DNA of 59,287 bases from Propionibacteriaceae bacterium. GTDB taxonomy: Bacteria > Actinomycetota > Actinomycetes > Propionibacteriales > Propionibacteriaceae. This document shows positions 55,613 to 59,287 of this stretch, piece by piece. Both the position numbers and the translations under genes were made by a program. Each line of letters starts with the position of its first letter. Position 1 is the first letter of the stretch. Below the pieces are notes generated by a model. The model was given only the letters and a program-made list of their open reading frames with translations, was not told where the DNA came from and searched no databases. The stretch spans positions 1 through 59,287 of the forward strand of contig JAIRYW010000037.1 of assembly GCA_031267645.1 (NCBI GenBank). Direction: 5' to 3'.

Positions 55613-56170
55613 TTACGGCATCGGGCCGGCGGCGGCGCCGGCTCCGAGCGGGGCCGCCGGCGGCCGGTCGTCCAAGCGCCGGGTCATCAGGACCAGATCG
55701 AGCCAGCGGCCGAATTTCTGCCCGACCTGGGGCAGACGCCCGCTCACCTGGAACCCCAACCGGTCGTGCAGACGGATCGAGGCCAGGTTCTCGGCCGCCA
55801 GAGCCGCCACCATGACGTGGACGCCGCGGCTGGCGGCCTGGTCCGTCAACTGGCCCAACAACCGCCCGCCCAGGCCCTGGCCGCGGGCGGTCGGACGCAG
55901 GTAGATGGAATCCTCGACCGTGTCGCTGAAGCCCGCCTTGGAACGGAAGGGGCCGTAAGCGGCGAAGCCCAGCAGCTCGTCACCGGCCGTCGCCACCAGC
56001 ACGACCTGGCCGCCGCTGGAATGCTGGGCCAGCCAATCCCGCCACTGGGCCGGGCTCAGCGGGACCAGATCCCACGAGGCCAACGAAGTCTCGACGGCCT
56101 GGTTGTAAATGTCCCGGGCGGCGTCGAGGTCGCCCGGGGCCAAGGGACGGATCTGGACCGGATCAGTCAC
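55613..56170 (-). CDS. GNAT N-acetyltransferase (phosphinothricin-acetyltransferase-like)
   Basis: 185-residue GCN5-type acetyltransferase resembling the phosphinothricin/methionine-sulfoximine group: IRPLAPGDLDAARDIYNQAV at the N-terminus, acetyl-CoA site RPTARGQGLGGRLL, then ENLASIRLHDRLGF and FGRWLDLVLM. GTG at 56170 overlaps the ftsY stop by 8 bp; a longer upstream frame is a shadow of ftsY. It sits between ftsY and ffh, where many actinobacteria have nitrogen-regulation genes. Natural substrate unknown. Confidence 0.9.
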   Translation of the reverse strand: MTDPVQIRPLAPGDLDAARDIYNQAVETSLASWDLVPLSPAQWRDWLAQHSSGGQVVLVATAGDELLGFAAYGPFRSKAGFSDTVEDSIYLRPTARGQGLGGRLLGQLTDQAASRGVHVMVAALAAENLASIRLHDRLGFQVSGRLPQVGQKFGRWLDLVLMTRRLDDRPPAAPLGAGAAAGPMP

Positions 56171-57404
56171 CCAGCAGCCCGTCGACGAACTGGTCCGGCT
56201 CGAACAAGGCCAGATCGTCGGCCCCCTCGCCCAGACCGATGAACTTGACCGGCACACCCAATTCACGTTGCACGGCCACCACGATGCCGCCCTTGGCCGA
56301 ACCGTCCAGCTTGGTCAAGACGATGCCGGAGACCGCCACCGCCTGAGCGAAGACCCGGGCCTGGACCAGGCCGTTCTGCCCGGTCGTGGCGTCCAGCACC
56401 AGCAGGGTCTCGGTCACCGGGGCGACCTTCTCCAATACCCGCTTGACCTTGCTCAGCTCGTCCATCAGGCCGACCTTGTTGTGCAGGCGTCCAGCCGTGT
56501 CGACGATCAGGACGTCGGCGCCGTCGGCCTGGGCCCGCTGGGCGGCGTCGAAGGCGACCGAGGCCGGGTCGGCCTGTTGGGGGCCGCGCACCGTGTTGAC
56601 GCCGATGCGCTGGCCCCAGGTCTGGAGCTGGTCGGCGGCGGCGGCGCGGAAGGTGTCGGCCGCGCCCAGCACCACGCTGCGCCCGTCCGCCACCAAGACC
56701 CGGGCCAATTTGCCCACGGTGGTGGTCTTGCCGGTGCCGTTGACTCCCACCACCAAGACCACGGCCGGCCCCTGGGCGCCGTCCGGCAGCTCCAGGTCGA
56801 GTCGGCGGTCGAGGCTGGGGTCGACCAGGTCGATCAGCTCTTGGCGCAGGACGGCCTTGGCTTGGGCCGGGTCGGCCACGGCGTCCAAGGCCAGACGCGA
56901 GCGCAGCCGCTCGACCAATTCGGTGGTCGGCCCGACCCCCAAGTCGGAGGCGATCAAGGTGGATTCGAAATCGTCCCAGGTCTCGGCGCTGACCCGGTCG
57001 CTGGACAGCAGACCGGCCAAACCCCGAGCCAGGGCGTTGTCGCTCGAAGCCAGTCGGCGGCGCAGCCGCGACAGCCGTCCGACGGTCGGTTCGGGGGTCT
57101 CCCACTCGACCGCCGCCGCGACCGGCTCGACCGCGTCCGCCTGGTCGACCGGCTCGGACTGATCGACCGGCTCGGACTGGTCGGTCGGCTCGGATTGATC
57201 GTCCGGCGGCTCCAGGAGGGCGGGTCGACTCGACCCTTCCCCGTCCGGCTCTAGAGGGCTGGCCGGATGGTCCGGCTCCGACTCCGGGGCCGGACCGCCC
57301 CGGCCGGAGCGCCGGTTGGAGATGGTGACGACTAAGAAGCCAGCCAAGAAAGCGGCCAAGAGGCCAGCCAGAATGAACCAGAAGATCATGTCCACGTCGG
57401 ACAT
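56163..57404 (-). CDS. ftsY: Signal recognition particle receptor FtsY
   Basis: 413 residues. N-terminal membrane span (IFWFILAGLLAAFLAGFLVV), an acidic Ser/Pro/Asp-rich A region with repeated PTDQSEPVDQSEPVDQ-like text (to about 125), then the NG GTPase domain with GVNGTGKTT, VDTAGRLHNKVGLM and TKLDGSAKGG. Receives SRP-ribosome complexes. ATG at 57404. Confidence 0.96.
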   Translation of the reverse strand: MSDVDMIFWFILAGLLAAFLAGFLVVTISNRRSGRGGPAPESEPDHPASPLEPDGEGSSRPALLEPPDDQSEPTDQSEPVDQSEPVDQADAVEPVAAAVEWETPEPTVGRLSRLRRRLASSDNALARGLAGLLSSDRVSAETWDDFESTLIASDLGVGPTTELVERLRSRLALDAVADPAQAKAVLRQELIDLVDPSLDRRLDLELPDGAQGPAVVLVVGVNGTGKTTTVGKLARVLVADGRSVVLGAADTFRAAAADQLQTWGQRIGVNTVRGPQQADPASVAFDAAQRAQADGADVLIVDTAGRLHNKVGLMDELSKVKRVLEKVAPVTETLLVLDATTGQNGLVQARVFAQAVAVSGIVLTKLDGSAKGGIVVAVQRELGVPVKFIGLGEGADDLALFEPDQFVDGLLGD

Positions 57405-57550
57405 GTTAGTGTCCCGGGTCGCGGACCCGGGCGCCGAGCGCTAGCTCCGGGGGCGCCCAGACCACAATCGAGCCAGGGGCGGCCGCGCCGCCGGCCCCGA
57501 CCGTCGACCACCCTGAACAGAGCCGACCGCGACTGGGGCGGACCGGCCGA

Positions 57551-57661
57551 TCAGTCGGCCAGCGACCCCTCCGGGAAACTGGCCATCGACTCGTCGCCGA
57601 TCAGATATTCGGCCGTGCGGCAAAGAGCCCGGGTCAACATGGCGATGAAAGCGGGAAGCAT
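57551..57661 (-). CDS. Possible 36-residue small protein
   Basis: ORF starting MLPAFIAMLTRALCRTAEYL and ending EGSLAD, with AAAGG about 8 nt before the ATG, in the otherwise empty 458-bp gap between ftsY and smc. The N-terminal half is amphipathic or hydrophobic, the C-terminal half acidic. No family is recognised. Its size and composition would fit a small membrane-associated protein, but coding status rests only on the ribosome site, composition and position. Confidence 0.4.
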   Translation of the reverse strand: MLPAFIAMLTRALCRTAEYLIGDESMASFPEGSLAD

Positions 57662-57798
57662 GATTCGACCTTTCTCGAACGCCGGTTAAGACAGGCCCAG
57701 TCTGTCCGGCCCGGTCGGTTCTAGGCCAGAGGGGAGCGGCGATTTCGGCCTAAGAATTGACCAAGAACGCCGCTAGGCGACTCTCATATTTCTCAGGC

Positions 57799-57848
57799 GA
57801 GACCCCCTTTCAGACTTTCAAAATGAGAGTCTGAAAGAAAAAGGTCTC
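57799..57848 (-). terminator. Composite hairpin downstream of smc
   Basis: Inner stem CTTTCAGACT/AGTCTGAAAG (57807-57816 with 57828-57837, 11-nt loop) nested in GAGACC/GGTCTC (57799-57804 with 57843-57848). It lies 15 nt past the smc stop. Unusually A/T-rich for this window. Likely smc transcription terminator; it is followed by TTTT only on the plus strand, so it could also act in that direction. Confidence 0.6.
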
Positions 57849-57862
57849 AGTTTTCTCAGAAT

Positions 57863-59287
57863 TCATTCCGTTCGCAGGCGCTGACTGACCACATTCGAGA
57901 TGCCGTCGTCGCGCATCGACACGCCGTACAACACGTCGGCGATCTCCATCGTCCGCTTCTGGTGGGTGATGACGACCAGCTGGGAGTCGCGCCGCAGCTC
58001 TTCATAGATCTCCAGCAGCCGACCCAAGTTGGTGTCGTCCAGAGCCGCTTCGACCTCGTCCAGGATGTAGAAGGGGCTGGGTCGAGCTTTGAACAAAGCG
58101 ACCAGGAAGCAGATCGCGACCAAGGAGCGCTCGCCGCCGGACAACAACGACAGGCGTTTGACGTTCTTGCCGGCCGGACGGGCCTCGACGTCCACGCCGG
58201 TGGTCAGCCACTGGCCCGGCTCGGTCAAGAAGAGGCGGCCCTGGCCGCCCGGGAAGAGGCGGGCGAAGACGCTGCCGAACTCCCGCTCGACGTCGGCGTA
58301 GGCCTGGGCGAAGACGGTCTGGACTCTGGCGTCGACGTCGTCCACGATGGCCAACAGATCGCTGCGCGTCCGTCTCAGGTCGTCCAACTGCTCGGCCAGG
58401 AAGCGATGGCGCTCCTGCATGGCGTCGTACTCCTCCAAGGCCAGCGGATTGATCCGGCCCAGCAGTTGCAGGTCGCGCTCGGCTGTGCGCAGACGCTTGA
58501 GTTGCTCCTCGCGCACGAAGGGGCGGGTCGGCGGCGGACCGTCCTCGGCCTCGGGCTCGGCCTGGCTGGACGGGATCGGCCGGTCCGGACCGTACTCGGC
58601 CATCAGGGCCTCGGCGTCCAAGCCGACCTCGGCCAGGGCCCGTTCGGCCAAGGCGTCGATCCGCATCCGTTGTTGGGCCCGGGCCAACTCGTCGCGGTGG
58701 GCGGTGTCGACGATGGTCTCCAAATGGTCGGCCAGTTGGCGGGACGACCGCCTGGCCTCGGCCACGGCGGCGTCCGCCGTCTCCCGTCGGCGACCGGCCT
58801 CGGCCCGACCGGCGGCGGCCAGGGCCAGCGAGGCCTCGACCCGTCCGGCCAGCCAGGTGGCGGCCCGCGCCACCACCTCGGCCCGCGCCGCCTCGGCCGC
58901 CAACTGGGCTTGGACGGCGGCGGCCCGGGCCCGGGCTTGACGTTCCTGCTCGGCCGCCCGGCGCAAAGACTCGGACCGTCCGGCCAAGGAACGGGCCCGC
59001 TCCTCGACCGTGCGCAGCGCCAAACGAGCCTCCATCTCGGCCGCCCGCGCGGCCTTGGCCTGGTCGGCCAACTCCTGTCGGCGGTCTTTTGGCGGCGGGA
59101 CCAGATCCGGGTCGGCCTGGGCCCGCTCCAGCCGAGCGGTCAGCTGGGCCAGGCTCTCGCCGTCGCGGCCGCGGACCGCCGCGACCTGCTCCAACTGGCG
59201 GGCGGCGCGTTCGATCTCAGCTTGGGCGGCCCGGCCGGCCTGCTCGGCCAGACTGGCCTGTTGGACGGCGGCGGACTGGCGGGAACG
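57863..59287 (-). CDS. smc: Chromosome segregation protein SMC (C-terminal part; start outside window)
   Basis: About 474 residues visible. A long Ala/Arg/Glu-rich coiled coil, then the C-terminal ATPase lobe: LLGRINPLALEEYDAMQERH, FARLFPGGQGRLFLTE, signature LLSGGERSLVAI and Walker B FYILDEVEAALDD, and a final D-loop/H-loop LVVITHQKRTME. The frame is open to the window edge. SMC organises and segregates the chromosome. Upstream of ftsY in the conserved smc-ftsY-ffh order. Confidence 0.96.
   Translation of the reverse strand, partial: RSRQSAAVQQASLAEQAGRAAQAEIERAARQLEQVAAVRGRDGESLAQLTARLERAQADPDLVPPPKDRRQELADQAKAARAAEMEARLALRTVEERARSLAGRSESLRRAAEQERQARARAAAVQAQLAAEAARAEVVARAATWLAGRVEASLALAAAGRAEAGRRRETADAAVAEARRSSRQLADHLETIVDTAHRDELARAQQRMRIDALAERALAEVGLDAEALMAEYGPDRPIPSSQAEPEAEDGPPPTRPFVREEQLKRLRTAERDLQLLGRINPLALEEYDAMQERHRFLAEQLDDLRRTRSDLLAIVDDVDARVQTVFAQAYADVEREFGSVFARLFPGGQGRLFLTEPGQWLTTGVDVEARPAGKNVKRLSLLSGGERSLVAICFLVALFKARPSPFYILDEVEAALDDTNLGRLLEIYEELRRDSQLVVITHQKRTMEIADVLYGVSMRDDGISNVVSQRLRTE

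Overview
The window is a dense, very GC-rich chromosomal segment of an actinobacterium. The evidence is gene order and content: smc-ftsY-ffh-amidohydrolase-rpsP-KH-rimM-trmD, rplS-lepB-rnhB-DUF2469-yraN-comM-dprA, ftsEX-M23-smpB, a FasR-type regulator in front of fabD-fabH-acpP-fabF beside aceE, and DUF3052. There is frequent GTG initiation, mostly TGA stops and many 4-bp start/stop overlaps. The order or family within the actinobacteria cannot be fixed from this window. No phage, transposase, integrase or CRISPR array was found.

Layout. 1-11.1 kb (minus): a peptide-type ABC transport operon with two paralogous lipoprotein receptors, two permeases, a double-ATPase subunit, an S10 serine carboxypeptidase-like peptidase, a DUF885 metallopeptidase-like protein and a glutathionyl-hydroquinone-reductase-like protein. 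A 14-codon ORF ending Cys-Pro-Cys-Arg precedes it and looks like a cysteine-sensing leader peptide, so the operon probably scavenges sulfur from peptides or thiols. 11.4-16.3 kb (minus): smpB, an M23 murein hydrolase, ftsX, ftsE and prfB. 16.4-23.8 kb: serC and serA, then a DeoR regulator divergent from a GpsA-like dehydrogenase and an FGGY kinase, then sdaA. 24-28.5 kb (minus): a proline-rich membrane protein, tRNA-Val, DUF3052 and aceE. 28.6-33.5 kb (plus): fasR and the type II fatty-acid operon. 33.5-41 kb: uppP, an aldo/keto reductase, an M20 peptidase, tRNA-Leu, an XRE-regulator/membrane-protein pair and two bPH2 membrane proteins with a 42-bp coding repeat. 41-59.3 kb (minus): dprA back to smc, the conserved translation/secretion/division block, with sdhCAB inserted between trmD and rplS.

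Together the genes cover central carbon entry (aceE, sdhCAB), fatty-acid and cell-wall synthesis (fab genes, uppP, FtsEX with its hydrolase), serine synthesis and breakdown, protein export (ffh, ftsY, lepB), ribosome maturation and rescue, and DNA uptake or processing (dprA, comM). A recurring pattern is a -10-like hexamer placed 6 or 7 nt before an ATG/GTG with no Shine-Dalgarno sequence. It suggests leaderless mRNAs for at least eight genes. The strongest candidate for something undescribed is the leader-peptide-controlled peptide/thiol uptake operon at the left end.
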